Source: Bremerella sp. P1 | GTDB lineage: Bacteria; Planctomycetota; Planctomycetia; Pirellulales; Pirellulaceae | Length of the DNA: 64,000 nucleotides | NCBI RefSeq assembly: GCF_028748185.1 | Contig: NZ_CP118164.1 | Coordinates: forward strand, 4,551,814-4,615,813 | Direction: 5' to 3' | Part shown: piece after piece, positions 35,341-45,827 of the stretch | Position numbering within the stretch: the stretch's first letter is position 1 | Layout of the letters: each line of letters opens with the position of its first letter | The notes under the pieces: model-generated | Databases searched by the model: none | What the model was told of the DNA's origin: nothing | Seen by the model: only the letters and a program-made list of their open reading frames with translations | Translations under genes and position numbers: made by a program

Positions 35341-38300
35341 ATGTTCATTTTACGGTATTTTGGGCGTAACGTGATCAATACTCTAGGCTTACTGATATTC
35401 CTCGGAATTCCAGGAATGGGTCAGGCCGAAGAGAAAATCGATTTCCGCTCCCAGGTCCAGCCGATCCTCTCTGATCGCTGTTTTCATTGCCACGGACCAG
35501 ACGCCAAGAATCAAGAATCTGAATTCCGATTGGATAGCCAAGAGAATATCCTCGCCGATCTTGGGGGATACGCAGGCGTCGTCCCCGGGGATTTAGAGGC
35601 GAGCGAATTGCACGCGCGGATTCATAGCGAGGACGAATTCGCCAAGATGCCACCGCCTGACAGCAACCGATCGCTATCGGAGAGGGAAAAGCGGATCCTT
35701 GATTTGTGGATTCAACAGGGAGCCGAGTACCAACGTCACTGGGCATTCGAAGTGCCCCAGCGGCCCGAAGTCCCCGACGAGCCCCTCAAGTCTTCCGCAT
35801 GGCCGGAGGAAGTGAAGGCCCGCTGGTCGGCCAATCCGATCGATCAGTTCGTTGCCCAGCGTCTGATCGAAGAAGGTCTTTCGCCCTCGCCGGAAGCAGA
35901 CGCCGCGACTCGACTGCGGCGAGCATCTCTGACGCTCACTGGGCTGTTGCCTCCTGCGGAACTGCAAGAAAAAGTTCTCGCCGATCCGAGCGATTCTACC
36001 TATGTCGAAGCGGTCGACACGTTGATCGATTCCATGGCCTATGCCGAGCACCAATCGCTACGTTGGCTCGATGCGGCGCGATATGCCGACACGGATGGGT
36101 ACCAGAACGACAACGAACGTACCAACTGGCCGTGGCGCGACTGGGTGATTCAGGCGATGCACCAGAACATGCCGTTCGACCAGTTTACGATCGAGCAGCT
36201 GGCAGGCGATATGTTGCCCAACGCAACCGATTCGCAGCGACTGGCAACCGCTTTCAATCGTAACCATCGCCAGAATGCCGAAGGGGGCGCACTTGCCGAC
36301 GAGTTCCTGGTGGAAAACGTCATCGACCGAGTCGAGACGACCTCGACTGTCTGGCTAGGGCTCACCATGGGGTGTGCGCGTTGTCACGATCACAAATACG
36401 ATCCGCTGAGCCAGCGCGAGTTTTACCAGTTCTACGGATACTTCAACAACATCGGCGAACGAGGGATCGGACGAGGCATCAGCGCTAACCCGACGATCAA
36501 AGCGAACTCACCACTGGCCAGCGTCTCGCCCGAAACGATTGCCAGCCGTGACGAAGCCCAGAAAGCATTGGAAGTTGCCAAGGCCGGCATACCCGAGCGT
36601 ATGCAGCGGTGGCTTGCTGACTACCAGGGACCTCAAAAAGAGGACTCGATTACCTGGGCCTCGGCGACGCTAAAAGATGCCCAGCTCAAAGGTGATGGAG
36701 ATCTGGCAATCGAAGGAGACGGCACCATTCGCTACTCCGGCGGCAATAAGGCGAGCGAGATTGTTTACAACATCACTGTTCAGCCGAAGCAGAAGTCGCT
36801 AACCGCTTTGCAAATCGAAGCACTTCCGGACGATGCGTTTGCCAAGCCTCGACAGCTTGCTCCAAGTGTCAATGGAAACTTTGTACTGACGAGACTGAAT
36901 GTTCTTCGAAAGGGAAAACCGATTGCACTGCAATCGGCGACGGCATCCTTCGAGCAAGATAGCTACCCGGTGAAGAATATTCTGGATGACAAAGCGAACA
37001 CTGGTTGGGCCGTGTTCGGTCCTGATGTGAAGCCAGAACCGGTGACCGCTATCATTCGATTCGCGGAACCCGTCTCTCTTGAAGGTGACGAGTCACTTAC
37101 CATTGAACTGAAGTTTGAGAGCCAGTATGCGAATCATGCGATTGGCAAAGCCAAGATTGCCTTCTCCGACCATGCCGACGCGGGCAAGATTACCGAAGAA
37201 GGTCTTAACGCGGACGTTCAAGCCGCCTTGGCGAAATCGGCGAAGGAGCGAAAGCCCAAAGAGCTGGAAGTCATTCGCAAATACTACGAGTCGATCGATG
37301 AGCCACTACTCAAGGCCCAGCGTCAACTTGCCAAAGCGGAAAAGCAGTACCGCAGCGAGGCCGGCCCTGAGGTGAGTGTCATGGTCATGAACGAGCGGCA
37401 AGGTGACGATGCCCCAATCTACTTGCTCAATCGTGGTCAATACAACGAGCCGGTGAAGGACGAGCCGCTCAGCCGAGCCGTGCCTGCCGAGTTGTTTTCC
37501 GGAGATCCTTCGGCTCAGCCGAGCAATCGTTTGGAGTTGGCCCAGTGGTTGGTCTCGCGAGAAAACCCGTTGACCGCTCGAGTGATTGTGAATCGCATGT
37601 GGCAAGATCACTTTGGCGTTGGCCTGGTGAAAACGGTTGAAGATTTCGGGCTGCAAGGCGAAGTGCCCAGCCATCCTGAACTTTTGGATTGGTTAGCAGT
37701 CGAGTTCATCGAGTCTGGCTGGGACATGAAGGCCATGCACCGCTTGATTGTGACCAGTGCCGCTTATCGCCAATCGTCGGTTCATCGGCCTGAGCTTAAG
37801 CAGCGTGATCCAGAGAACCGCCTGATTGCCCGCGGCCCACGTTACCGAGCCGATGGTTACTCCATCCGTGACGTAGCGCTGCAAGCCAGTGGACTGCTGA
37901 GCGAGAAAGCGGGTGGGCCATCGGTCAAACCGTATCAGCCAACCGGTCTGTGGTCGACCGTCGCTTCGAGTGCCGGCATTCGATACAAGCAGGACGCAGG
38001 CGACAGTCTCTATCGTAAGAGTATGTACACCTACTGGAAGCGAGCCGTCAATCCGCCGCGTCAAACGATCTTCGACGCCGGTAGCCGAGAAGTTTGTACT
38101 GTTCGCGCAACCCGAACCAACACGCCGCTTCAGGCGTTGGTTTTGATGAACGATAAAACATTCCTGGAAAGTGCCCGGCATTTGGCGAAGGAGTCGCTGC
38201 AAGCAGAAGCCAAGGATGATCGTGACCGCGTGGCCAGCATGTATCGATTGGCGATCGCTCGTCCGGCGGATGAGGAAACGTTGAGTATCCTGGTCGATAA

Positions 38301-38469
38301 CCTGCAGTTCTTCCGCAAGCATTTTGCGGACTCGCCGGATGAGGCGAAGAAACTGCTATCCGTCGGAGAGACGCCGGCTGATAGTTCGCTTGATCCTGTC
38401 GAGCACGCGGCACTGACGAGCGTAGCCCACTTGATTTTGAACCTGGACGAATTCGTCACGATCGAATAG
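35341..38469 (+). CDS. Planctomycete cytochrome-type protein (PSCyt1-PSCyt2/DUF1549-PSD1/DUF1553)
   Basis: A 1042-residue exported protein with a signal peptide (TLGLLIFLGIPGMGQA). The PSCyt1 domain has CFHCH (C47, C50, H51) in RCFHCHGPDAKNQESEFRLD. DUF1549 (about 170-390) contains WLDAARYADTDGYQNDNERTNWPWRDWVI and a second motif CARCH (C345, C348, H349) in GCARCHDHKYDPLSQ. A middle region of about 250 residues resembles a discoidin/LamG-like insert. DUF1553 (about 725-1000) shows NRMWQDHFGVGLVKTVEDFG. The DUF1501 gene follows after 52 bases, the usual pairing in Planctomycetota. It is divergent from an ECF-type sigma factor. Function is unproven; an envelope redox/polysaccharide role is suspected. 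Confidence 0.9.
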   Translation: MFILRYFGRNVINTLGLLIFLGIPGMGQAEEKIDFRSQVQPILSDRCFHCHGPDAKNQESEFRLDSQENILADLGGYAGVVPGDLEASELHARIHSEDEFAKMPPPDSNRSLSEREKRILDLWIQQGAEYQRHWAFEVPQRPEVPDEPLKSSAWPEEVKARWSANPIDQFVAQRLIEEGLSPSPEADAATRLRRASLTLTGLLPPAELQEKVLADPSDSTYVEAVDTLIDSMAYAEHQSLRWLDAARYADTDGYQNDNERTNWPWRDWVIQAMHQNMPFDQFTIEQLAGDMLPNATDSQRLATAFNRNHRQNAEGGALADEFLVENVIDRVETTSTVWLGLTMGCARCHDHKYDPLSQREFYQFYGYFNNIGERGIGRGISANPTIKANSPLASVSPETIASRDEAQKALEVAKAGIPERMQRWLADYQGPQKEDSITWASATLKDAQLKGDGDLAIEGDGTIRYSGGNKASEIVYNITVQPKQKSLTALQIEALPDDAFAKPRQLAPSVNGNFVLTRLNVLRKGKPIALQSATASFEQDSYPVKNILDDKANTGWAVFGPDVKPEPVTAIIRFAEPVSLEGDESLTIELKFESQYANHAIGKAKIAFSDHADAGKITEEGLNADVQAALAKSAKERKPKELEVIRKYYESIDEPLLKAQRQLAKAEKQYRSEAGPEVSVMVMNERQGDDAPIYLLNRGQYNEPVKDEPLSRAVPAELFSGDPSAQPSNRLELAQWLVSRENPLTARVIVNRMWQDHFGVGLVKTVEDFGLQGEVPSHPELLDWLAVEFIESGWDMKAMHRLIVTSAAYRQSSVHRPELKQRDPENRLIARGPRYRADGYSIRDVALQASGLLSEKAGGPSVKPYQPTGLWSTVASSAGIRYKQDAGDSLYRKSMYTYWKRAVNPPRQTIFDAGSREVCTVRATRTNTPLQALVLMNDKTFLESARHLAKESLQAEAKDDRDRVASMYRLAIARPADEETLSILVDNLQFFRKHFADSPDEAKKLLSVGETPADSSLDPVEHAALTSVAHLILNLDEFVTIE

Positions 38470-38521
38470 TTCCCATTGCCTCCAAATAGTTCCACGTGAC
38501 AAGCTCACGGAGTGATTGAAT

Positions 38522-40000
38522 ATGAATCCTTTGAACGACGCTAACCAACATCGCATGATGCTGACTCGCCGACACTTCTTCGGTAAGTCGGCGTCCGGGA
38601 TAGGTGTCGCGGCGCTTGCTTCGCTACTAGGAAAGGATGCTTTCGGCGAGTCGAAGGAGACGGAGATTCCTGCTCCGACGGGGGCGATGAAGGCGTTTCA
38701 TAAGCCACCCAAAGCGAAACGCGTGATCTACTTGTTTCAAAGTGGAGCCCCTTCGCAGCAAGAGCTCTTCGACCCGAAACCAGTCTTGCGAGAAAACGAA
38801 GGCAAAGAGCTGGCCGACTTTGTCGAAATGACCCAGCGCGTCACCGGGATGACCGCAGGGCAGAAGTCATTTCCGCTTGCTGGCTCGCGTTATAAGTTCA
38901 CTAAAAACGGCCAGTCAGGTATCGAGATCGGTAGCGAACTGATCCCGCACATTGCTTCGCTAGCCGACGACATGTGCCTGATTCGCTCGATGCAAACCGA
39001 GGCGATCAACCATGATCCGGCGATGACCTTCTTCCAGTCAGGGCACCAATTGCCAGGCCGCCCCAGCTTCGGCTCGTGGCTGCATTACGGTCTGGGGACG
39101 ATGAACCAGAACCTGCCTACGTTCATCACCATGGTCTCGCGCGGTACCGGGCGACCGAACTGCCAGCCGCTTTACGATCGTCTTTGGGGAAGCGGTTTTC
39201 TGCCGTCGACCTACAGTGGCGTAAAGCTGATGAGCGTCGGGGACCCGGTTCTTTACCTCAGCAATCCGGAAGGTTTTGACCCGACGGCCCGTCGTCGGAT
39301 GCTGGACGATCTGGCCAAGCTAAACCAAAAGAAGCTGCAAGAGTTTGGCGATCCCGAAATCCACACGCGGATTCAGCAATACGAACTGGCTTACCGTATG
39401 CAAACATCGGTGCCTGACTTGACGGACTTCTCGGACGAACCGCAGCATGTGCTCGACGCCTACGGCCCGGACGTCACTAAGCGAGGAACGTACGCTTACA
39501 ACTGTCTGCTGGCACGCCGCCTTGCCGAGCGAGACGTTCGTTTCGTTCAGTTGTTCCACATGGGTTGGGACCAGCACTTCACCCTTCCCAAACAGTTGCC
39601 GGGGCAATGTCGAGATACCGATCAGCCGACCAAAGCGTTGGTCAACGATCTGAAACAGCGCGGCATGTTGGACGATACCCTGGTTGTCTGGGGTGGGGAA
39701 TTCGGGCGAACTTCGTACTGCCAGGGAACGCTCAATGCCCAGACCTACGGGCGAGACCATCATCCTCGCTGTTTCTCGCTGTGGATGACCGGGGCCGGCA
39801 TCAAACGCGGCTTTACCTACGGAAAGACGGACGACGTTTGCTACAATGTGGTTGAGAATCCCATGCATGTGCATGACCTTCACGCAACGATGCTGCATCT
39901 GTTGGGAATCGATCACGAAAAGCTGACCTATCGCTTCCAGGGCCGCTATTTCCGTCTGACCGACGTGCATGGTCACATCGTGAAAGACCTCTTGGCCTAA
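38522..40000 (+). CDS. DUF1501 protein with twin-arginine signal
   Basis: This 492-residue protein begins with LTRRHFFGKSASGIGVAALASLLG, a Tat signal. The body belongs to DUF1501, an alkaline-phosphatase/sulfatase-like superfamily: VIYLFQSGAPSQQELFDPKP, IRSMQTEAINHDPAMTFFQSG, DTLVVWGGEFGRTSYCQG, GRDHHPRCFSLWMTGAGIKRGFTYG. Several of the histidines and aspartates fit a metal site. Its role is unknown but it is the regular partner of PSCyt2/PSD1 proteins. I chose ATG 38522, which GGAGTG precedes; TTG 38516 is a less likely start. Confidence 0.9.
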   Translation: MNPLNDANQHRMMLTRRHFFGKSASGIGVAALASLLGKDAFGESKETEIPAPTGAMKAFHKPPKAKRVIYLFQSGAPSQQELFDPKPVLRENEGKELADFVEMTQRVTGMTAGQKSFPLAGSRYKFTKNGQSGIEIGSELIPHIASLADDMCLIRSMQTEAINHDPAMTFFQSGHQLPGRPSFGSWLHYGLGTMNQNLPTFITMVSRGTGRPNCQPLYDRLWGSGFLPSTYSGVKLMSVGDPVLYLSNPEGFDPTARRRMLDDLAKLNQKKLQEFGDPEIHTRIQQYELAYRMQTSVPDLTDFSDEPQHVLDAYGPDVTKRGTYAYNCLLARRLAERDVRFVQLFHMGWDQHFTLPKQLPGQCRDTDQPTKALVNDLKQRGMLDDTLVVWGGEFGRTSYCQGTLNAQTYGRDHHPRCFSLWMTGAGIKRGFTYGKTDDVCYNVVENPMHVHDLHATMLHLLGIDHEKLTYRFQGRYFRLTDVHGHIVKDLLA

Positions 40001-40058
40001 TGGTGCTTTGCCAAGTCGGTTTCGCTCGTTTTCGGATTTTTCTCAGATGAAGAATCGA

Positions 40059-40088
40059 GTTTTCGTGGAAATGACCCTTCACGAAAAC
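40059..40088 (+). terminator. Hairpin between the DUF1501 and serine dehydratase genes
   Basis: GTTTTCGTG (40059-40067) pairs perfectly with CACGAAAAC (40080-40088) around a 12-base loop. No T tract follows, so it may be a terminator of the upstream pair or an RNA-end stem. Confidence 0.5.
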
Positions 40089-40145
40089 TGCGCGATAGTC
40101 CACAATTCCTAGAGGCGCTTCATTCGTTTTCTGTAGGAATTCCCC

Positions 40146-41582
40146 GTGGCAACTAAGCCAGCAAAGCTTGCTAATTCACCGAAAAACACTGAGCAACAGG
40201 CGTTTGTTGGGGTCTTCGATCTGTTCAAAATCGGCATTGGGCCCTCCAGCTCGCACAGTGTTGGTCCCATGCGCGCGGCCGAGATGTTTCTGGCGTCGCT
40301 ATCCGATAGCGGCTTACTCGACGCCGTAGGGCGCGTTGAGGTCGACTTGTATGGCTCGCTGGCGCTGACGGGCATCGGTCACGCGACCGATATTGCCGTT
40401 CTGATGGGATTGCAGGGAGAAGTCCCGGATCAGATCGATCCCGAAACGGTCGCCGGCAAGTTGGAAGTGATTCGCGGTCAAAACGAGCTGAACCTGGCCG
40501 GTCAGCGGAAGATTCCTTTCCTCGAGAAAGAAGATCTGCTTTTTCAGCGAAAGACGTTCCTGGAAGGCCACCCCAACGCCCTGCGTTTTTGTGCGTTTGC
40601 CTCGCGGGAAAGTGGTGAGCCCCTAGCAGCCGAGACCTACTACTCGATCGGCGGTGGATTCGTCGTGAAGGAAGGGGATGAAGGGAAGGGGATTACCCAG
40701 CCTATGTCGGCGGTTCCGTTTCCGTTCAGTTCGGCCGCAGAGCTGTTGAAGCTGGCAGCAGAGCAGGGCTGTGGAATCAGTCAAATTGCCTTGGAGAACG
40801 AAAAGGCATTTCGCTCGGAGGCCGAGATTCGTGAAGGTCTCCAGAAGATCTGGGCGACCATGCAGTCCTGTGTCGACCAAGGGTGCCGAAACGAAGGAAT
40901 CTTGCCGGGCGGGCTGAATGTGCGTCGTCGCGCCCCAAGTCTCTATCAAACGCTTTGCAGTCGCCCTGAGGCGAACATGCGCGATCCGCTCAATATTCTC
41001 GACTGGGTCGATCTCTATGCGATTGCCGTGAACGAAGAAAATGCCGCCGGCGGCCGGGTCGTGACCGCGCCAACCAACGGGGCGGCAGGGATCATTCCGG
41101 CAGTGCTTTGCTACTTCGACCGCTTCTGTCCCGAGTCTTCACCGGAAAAGATCGAGCAGTTCCTGCTTACGGCCGCGGCGATCGGAGCTCTGTATAAGAA
41201 GAATGCCTCGATATCGGGTGCCGAAGTCGGTTGCCAGGGGGAAGTGGGTGTCGCGTGCAGCATGGCCGCAGGTGCCCTGACCGAAGTGCGTGGTGGGTCA
41301 CCGCGGCAGGTCGAAGAAGCCGCAGAAATCGGGATGGAACACAACTTGGGTCTGACCTGCGATCCCATTAAAGGCCTCGTCCAGGTCCCTTGTATCGAAC
41401 GCAATGCGATGGGGGCGGTGAAGGCCATCAATGCCTGTCGGTTGGCCCTGCGTGGTGACGGAAGCCACTTTGTCTCGCTCGATCGGGTGATTCGTGTAAT
41501 GAAACGCACCGGCGCGGACATGTCTTCTCGCTACAAAGAGACGTCGCGAGGTGGTTTGGCCGTGAATATCAGCGAGTGCTAA
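40146..41582 (+). CDS. sdaA: L-serine dehydratase (L-serine ammonia-lyase), [4Fe-4S] type, single chain
   Basis: The enzyme deaminates L-serine to pyruvate and ammonia in the cytoplasm using an Fe-S cluster instead of PLP. Residues ~20-165 are the beta subunit-like domain with [23 protein letters not shown]; the rest is the alpha domain with [16 protein letters not shown]. The cluster cysteines are C363 (GCQGEVG), C405 (TCDPIKG) and C416 (PCIERN); their 42- and 11-residue spacing matches the characterised Legionella enzyme. GTG start after TAGGAATTCCCC. It stands alone on its strand between two cytochrome modules. Confidence 0.95.
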   Translation: MATKPAKLANSPKNTEQQAFVGVFDLFKIGIGPSSSHSVGPMRAAEMFLASLSDSGLLDAVGRVEVDLYGSLALTGIGHATDIAVLMGLQGEVPDQIDPETVAGKLEVIRGQNELNLAGQRKIPFLEKEDLLFQRKTFLEGHPNALRFCAFASRESGEPLAAETYYSIGGGFVVKEGDEGKGITQPMSAVPFPFSSAAELLKLAAEQGCGISQIALENEKAFRSEAEIREGLQKIWATMQSCVDQGCRNEGILPGGLNVRRRAPSLYQTLCSRPEANMRDPLNILDWVDLYAIAVNEENAAGGRVVTAPTNGAAGIIPAVLCYFDRFCPESSPEKIEQFLLTAAAIGALYKKNASISGAEVGCQGEVGVACSMAAGALTEVRGGSPRQVEEAAEIGMEHNLGLTCDPIKGLVQVPCIERNAMGAVKAINACRLALRGDGSHFVSLDRVIRVMKRTGADMSSRYKETSRGGLAVNISEC

Positions 41583-41739
41583 AAGGAGTCTCGCGATATC
41601 GGCCAAATGGCCCCGGACGGCAAATTCTCGGCGAAAAATTGACGTAACCTTCTCTATGGTCACGTCATAGGTGGGAAAGCTTATCAATCTGCTGGCAAAA
41701 AACGTCAGGAAATTGCCTTTTCGCCGTTATACTTCAACT

Positions 41740-44142
41740 ATGAAGAACCTCCACCTATTCGCATCCTGCCTGCTGGGGCTTTCTGCTCTCGCATTCCAAA
41801 CAAACTATGTCGCTGCGGCTGACAATGCGCAGGTCCGCGCGATCTTCAAAACCCATTGCGTCGAGTGCCACGGCGCCGAAACCCAGGAGGCGAGCCTTCG
41901 CCTCGATACGCTCGAGTTTCCAACCGCGTCGCTCGATAACGCCCATGTCTGGTCGCGTGTCGTCAATGCCGTCGAGCGGGGAGAAATGCCGCCTGACTAT
42001 CAGGAACAACCCACCGCTGATGAAAAGAAGCAACTGATTGGGCAGATTGTCGAAACGGTGACTCAAGCTGTTCCGCGGCCCATTTCACTGCGTCGACTTA
42101 ATCGCCAGGAATATGAAAACACGGTGCACGACCTGCTGGGGATCGATGTCCCTCTGGTCGATCTGTTGCCGGAAGATGGCAAGGTCCAGGGATTCGACAA
42201 AGGGATCGATGGACTCAGCTTTTCCTCGGTGCTGTTGGAAGAGTACTTGAAGGCCGCCAATGTCGCGTTCGATGCGACGATTCGTCGGATCGAACCTCTC
42301 TCGCCCGAAACTCGCCGTGCTGAGCTCATGCAGATCAAAGAGAATATCGACTCGGTCAAGAAGAACAAAGGGGGCGTCATCGAGGTTGACGGTTCGTTGG
42401 TCAAGTTCACCCCAGGCTGGCCCCCGGCCCGGATTGATGACGCGCACCCAATTGAAGATGGTGTCTACCGTTGCCGCGTGGCGATTTGGCCGCATGATCC
42501 AAACGATCGAACAATCTCCGTCGCTTTGTATGTCGGGTCTCTCTTTGGCCCAGACACGCAGGAGTTTATTGGCATCTTCGATGCGACGGGCACTCCTGAA
42601 AAATCACGAGTTGTCGAGTTTACTTGCCGCATGGAAGCAGGCGATACGATTCATATCGTTCCTCGCATTTGGCCAGAACATGTCACTTGGCGCGACAAAC
42701 ATGAGAAACGACCCGGGGTCGGAATCGCTTGGGTCGAAACGTACGGTCCGCTCGATCAGGCGTTTCCTTCTGAAGCAACCAAGAAACTGTTTGGAGACGT
42801 CGAGAGCATCTCGATGAAAGAACATTGGCCGATCTGGATGCGGCACCGCAAGAATGTCAAAGGGCACATTGTCGAGTCGACCCAGCCGAAAGAAGACCTT
42901 GAGCGGATGCTGAAAGACTTCATTCCGCGAGCATTTCGTCGCCCGGTATCCGACGAAGAAATGCAGCCATTTATCGACCTTGCTCAGAATCGACTGGACA
43001 GCGGCCGTACCTTTGAACAGGCTGCAAGAACGGGAGTCACGTCCGTGCTCTGTTCACCGCAGTTCCTGCTTCTCAACCGAGAGCCGGTTGTCGACGACTA
43101 CACAATCGCTTCGCGCATGTCGTACTTTCTTTGGTCAACGATGCCGGACGAGCAGCTGTTGAAACTGGCTGCCGAAGGAAAGTTGAGCGATCCGGCCGTT
43201 CGTCGTCAGCAAGTCAATCGCATGATTGCCGATCCCAAAATCGAGAACCTGGTTAACGACTTCACTGCTCAATGGCTCGACCTGCGCGACATCGAATTCA
43301 CCACACCCGACAAGAAGCTCTATCCCGAGTACGACCCGCTGCTTTTAGAGGGAATGCTTGGTGAAACGCGTCACTTCTTCCAACACGTTTTGACGGAAGA
43401 TTTGAGCGTGGTGAACTTCGTCGACTCGGACTGGACGTTCCTCAACCAACGCATGGCTGGGCATTATGGTCTGCCGAAAGTTGAAGGGCACGAGCATTTC
43501 CAGAAGGTGGCGTTACCGCAAGAAAGTATCCGCGGCGGCGTGCTGACGCATGCCAGTGTGCTGAAGGTGACTGCCAACGGCACGACCACATCTCCGGTGA
43601 TTCGCGGCGTGTGGGTACTCGATAAGATGCTCGGTCGCCCGGCTCCGCCACCACCTCCTGGGGTGCCTGCGGTGGAACCCGATATTCGTGGTGCGACAAC
43701 CATTCGCGAGCAGTTGGACAAGCATCGTAGCATTGCTGCCTGTGCGAGTTGTCACAAGCGGATCGATCCCCCAGGATTCGCGCTGGAAGAATTCGACGCC
43801 ATTGGCGGGCATCGTGATTTTTATCGATCGGTTGGCGAAGGCGAGCGGATTCCGGACCAGAAGTCATACCGCAGAGGTCCCGATGTGGAGTCCTCCTTCG
43901 AGTTGGCCGATGGACGCGAGTTCGATAACTTCGCCGGATTTCGTCAGCAAATGGTCGATGACGAGTCCCTTGTGGCTCGGGCAATCGCTGAGAAGCTCTT
44001 GATCTACGCGACCGGCCGCCGGATGGGACTTCCCCAGCGAGATTCCGTCGAGCAGATCGTTGCCGCATCGAGTAAGAACGACCATGGCCTCAAGTCGATG
44101 ATTCAGGCCGTGGTGGATAGTGACCTGTTCCTCGCTCCCTAA
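41740..44142 (+). CDS. Planctomycete cytochrome-type protein (PSCyt1-PSD3-PSD5-PSD4-PSCyt3-PSD2; DUF1592 family), second copy
   Basis: The 800-residue product has the same domain order as the protein encoded at 18790-21231. Signal peptide LFASCLLGLSALAFQTNYVAA; PSCyt1 motif CVECH (C40, C43, H44) in THCVECHGAETQEASLRLDTL; DUF1587 with RRLNRQEYENTVHDLLGID; DUF1595/DUF1592 with AFRRPVSDEEMQPFIDLA and YFLWSTMPDEQLLKLAAEGKL; DUF1588 motif CASCH (C668, C671, H672) before KRIDPPGFALEEFDAIGGHRD; DUF1585 at the end. I used ATG 41740; an upstream GTG at 41671 is in frame but would bury the signal peptide. The DUF1552 gene follows after 35 bases. Confidence 0.9.
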   Translation: MKNLHLFASCLLGLSALAFQTNYVAAADNAQVRAIFKTHCVECHGAETQEASLRLDTLEFPTASLDNAHVWSRVVNAVERGEMPPDYQEQPTADEKKQLIGQIVETVTQAVPRPISLRRLNRQEYENTVHDLLGIDVPLVDLLPEDGKVQGFDKGIDGLSFSSVLLEEYLKAANVAFDATIRRIEPLSPETRRAELMQIKENIDSVKKNKGGVIEVDGSLVKFTPGWPPARIDDAHPIEDGVYRCRVAIWPHDPNDRTISVALYVGSLFGPDTQEFIGIFDATGTPEKSRVVEFTCRMEAGDTIHIVPRIWPEHVTWRDKHEKRPGVGIAWVETYGPLDQAFPSEATKKLFGDVESISMKEHWPIWMRHRKNVKGHIVESTQPKEDLERMLKDFIPRAFRRPVSDEEMQPFIDLAQNRLDSGRTFEQAARTGVTSVLCSPQFLLLNREPVVDDYTIASRMSYFLWSTMPDEQLLKLAAEGKLSDPAVRRQQVNRMIADPKIENLVNDFTAQWLDLRDIEFTTPDKKLYPEYDPLLLEGMLGETRHFFQHVLTEDLSVVNFVDSDWTFLNQRMAGHYGLPKVEGHEHFQKVALPQESIRGGVLTHASVLKVTANGTTTSPVIRGVWVLDKMLGRPAPPPPPGVPAVEPDIRGATTIREQLDKHRSIAACASCHKRIDPPGFALEEFDAIGGHRDFYRSVGEGERIPDQKSYRRGPDVESSFELADGREFDNFAGFRQQMVDDESLVARAIAEKLLIYATGRRMGLPQRDSVEQIVAASSKNDHGLKSMIQAVVDSDLFLAP

Positions 44143-44177
44143 AGTTTTTGGCTCACTGAGCAATTAAAGGATTCGCT

Positions 44178-45455
44178 ATGTCGAACCAACTTAGCCGTCG
44201 AACGTTTTTGCGTGCCTCTGGGATTGCGATGGGGCTGCCGCTGCTTAGCAGCATGGGGGCGACTCGATTACTGGCCAAAGACGAATCAGGTGAACAGAGC
44301 GACGTCCGTCGCATGTTGGCCATCTGTGCTCCGCTGGGGATTCACACGCCCAATCTGTTTCCCGAGAAGGCCGGCAAAGATTACGAGCTGACTCCTTACC
44401 TCAAGCCAATGGCGAGCCTGCGGGATAAGTTCTCGGTCATCTCGGGGATTATGCATCCGAACGTCGATGGTGGTCACGCGGCGGAAAAGAGCTTCCTGAC
44501 TGGGGCCGCACATCCAGGGCAGCCGAGTTTTCAAAACACGATTTCGGTCGATCAACTGGCTGCCGAACAACTCGGCTACAAGACTCGCTTCGGTTCGCTG
44601 ACGTTGGCCGTCGACCATAACAGTCTTTCCTACACACGCAGTGGCGTGCAGATTCCGGCAGAGAACCGTCCGTCGAAGCTTTTTGCAAAGCTCTTTCTCG
44701 AAGGATCGCAGCAGGAAAAAGAAGAGCAGATGCGCCGCATCGAAGATGGCCAGAGCATCATGGACCTGGTTCAAGACCAGACGAAGAAGGTCACCAAAAA
44801 GGTAGGCCGTGAGGACAATCAAACGCTGGACCAATACTTCACCAGCGTGCGTGAACTGGAACAGCGTCTGGTTCAAGCCGAGTCTTGGGCAAAACGGCCC
44901 AAGCCTATGGTCGACCGCAAGCAGCCCGAAGACATCAATGACCGGGCCGAACTGACTCAGCGTCTACGCTTGATGTACGAGATGATCTTCCTGGCGATTC
45001 AGACCGACTCGACACGGTTCATTTCACTCGTCGCGCCCGGCGGCAACGAGGTGGTTTCACTCGATGGTGTCGACGACGGTTGGCATAACTTGAGCCATCA
45101 TGGTCGCGACCCAGACAAGATCGAAATGCTGACGATTATCGAGCTGGAAGAGATGCGGCTTTTTGCCGAGTTGATGCAAAAGCTGGAAGACTCCAAAGAG
45201 GGTGGTCGTTCGTTGTTGGATCAAACGGCCATTCTGCTCGGTTCCAATCTTGGCAACGCCTCGAGTCACAATAACACCAACTTGCCTATCGTCGCCGCCG
45301 GTGGGCATTTCCGTCACGGACAGCATATCGCTTACGAAGAAGGTAAGGCTCCACCTCTTTGCAATTTGCTGGTCAGCTACCTGCAGCACGTCGGCGTTGA
45401 AGCGGATCAGTTCTCTTCCGGTAACGGAACCCTTACGGAACTGCCAGCCGTTTAA
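44178..45455 (+). CDS. DUF1552 protein with twin-arginine signal, second copy
   Basis: A 425-residue homolog of the protein encoded at 17392-18786. The signal is SRRTFLRASGIAMGLPLLSS. Shared family segments are ICAPLGIHTPNLFPEKAG, ISGIMHPNVDGGHAAEKSFLTG, SLTLAVDHNSLSYTRSGVQIPAENRPSKLF, NLSHHGRDPDKI and ILLGSNLGNASSHNNTNLPIVAAGG. AAAGG precedes the ATG. It is translated with the DUF1592 cytochrome encoded just upstream. The 372-base gap that follows (45456-45827) holds no supported gene; it contains only a weak AGCAA-AAAG-TTGCT hairpin and the promoter region of the next gene. Confidence 0.88.
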   Translation: MSNQLSRRTFLRASGIAMGLPLLSSMGATRLLAKDESGEQSDVRRMLAICAPLGIHTPNLFPEKAGKDYELTPYLKPMASLRDKFSVISGIMHPNVDGGHAAEKSFLTGAAHPGQPSFQNTISVDQLAAEQLGYKTRFGSLTLAVDHNSLSYTRSGVQIPAENRPSKLFAKLFLEGSQQEKEEQMRRIEDGQSIMDLVQDQTKKVTKKVGREDNQTLDQYFTSVRELEQRLVQAESWAKRPKPMVDRKQPEDINDRAELTQRLRLMYEMIFLAIQTDSTRFISLVAPGGNEVVSLDGVDDGWHNLSHHGRDPDKIEMLTIIELEEMRLFAELMQKLEDSKEGGRSLLDQTAILLGSNLGNASSHNNTNLPIVAAGGHFRHGQHIAYEEGKAPPLCNLLVSYLQHVGVEADQFSSGNGTLTELPAV

Positions 45456-45827
45456 CGCTCGGCTGAGGGCAAGATAGAGATTATTGAATTCGTCTTTAAT
45501 TTGGGGCCACAATTCCGCCACTAAGAGAGCCCCTCAGTTTGCAGGCTAATGTTCGTTTGGCGATGATTCTATTCACCGGTTGAGTCTGGTTCTACTGCGA
45601 GCATTTCGGTCAAGTAGCAAAAAGTTGCTTAGATACGAAAATCATGTTGCAAAACGGACCTCTAACGGGATGTTATGCCGCTGATTTGACAATTTCGCGA
45701 GAAAGTTCGGCAGGATGCTCGTTTCACAGGTAGTATGAACCTGAGCCCGGCTGACAAAACGACTCACGCCGGCTTTCCCACCGTTAGCCTTCTGTTTCCA
45801 ACTACTCATTACCCCCTCGATTGCAGC

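Noticed and set aside
41590-41605. TCGCGATATCGG after the serine dehydratase, resembling the ArsR half-site
   Set aside because: Only one half-site matches, there is no inverted partner at the right distance, and no sulfur gene is near.
45456-45827. Possible small gene or riboswitch in the gap before the ThuA protein
   Set aside because: No frame with a start signal and no conserved aptamer-like structure was seen; only a 5-bp hairpin.
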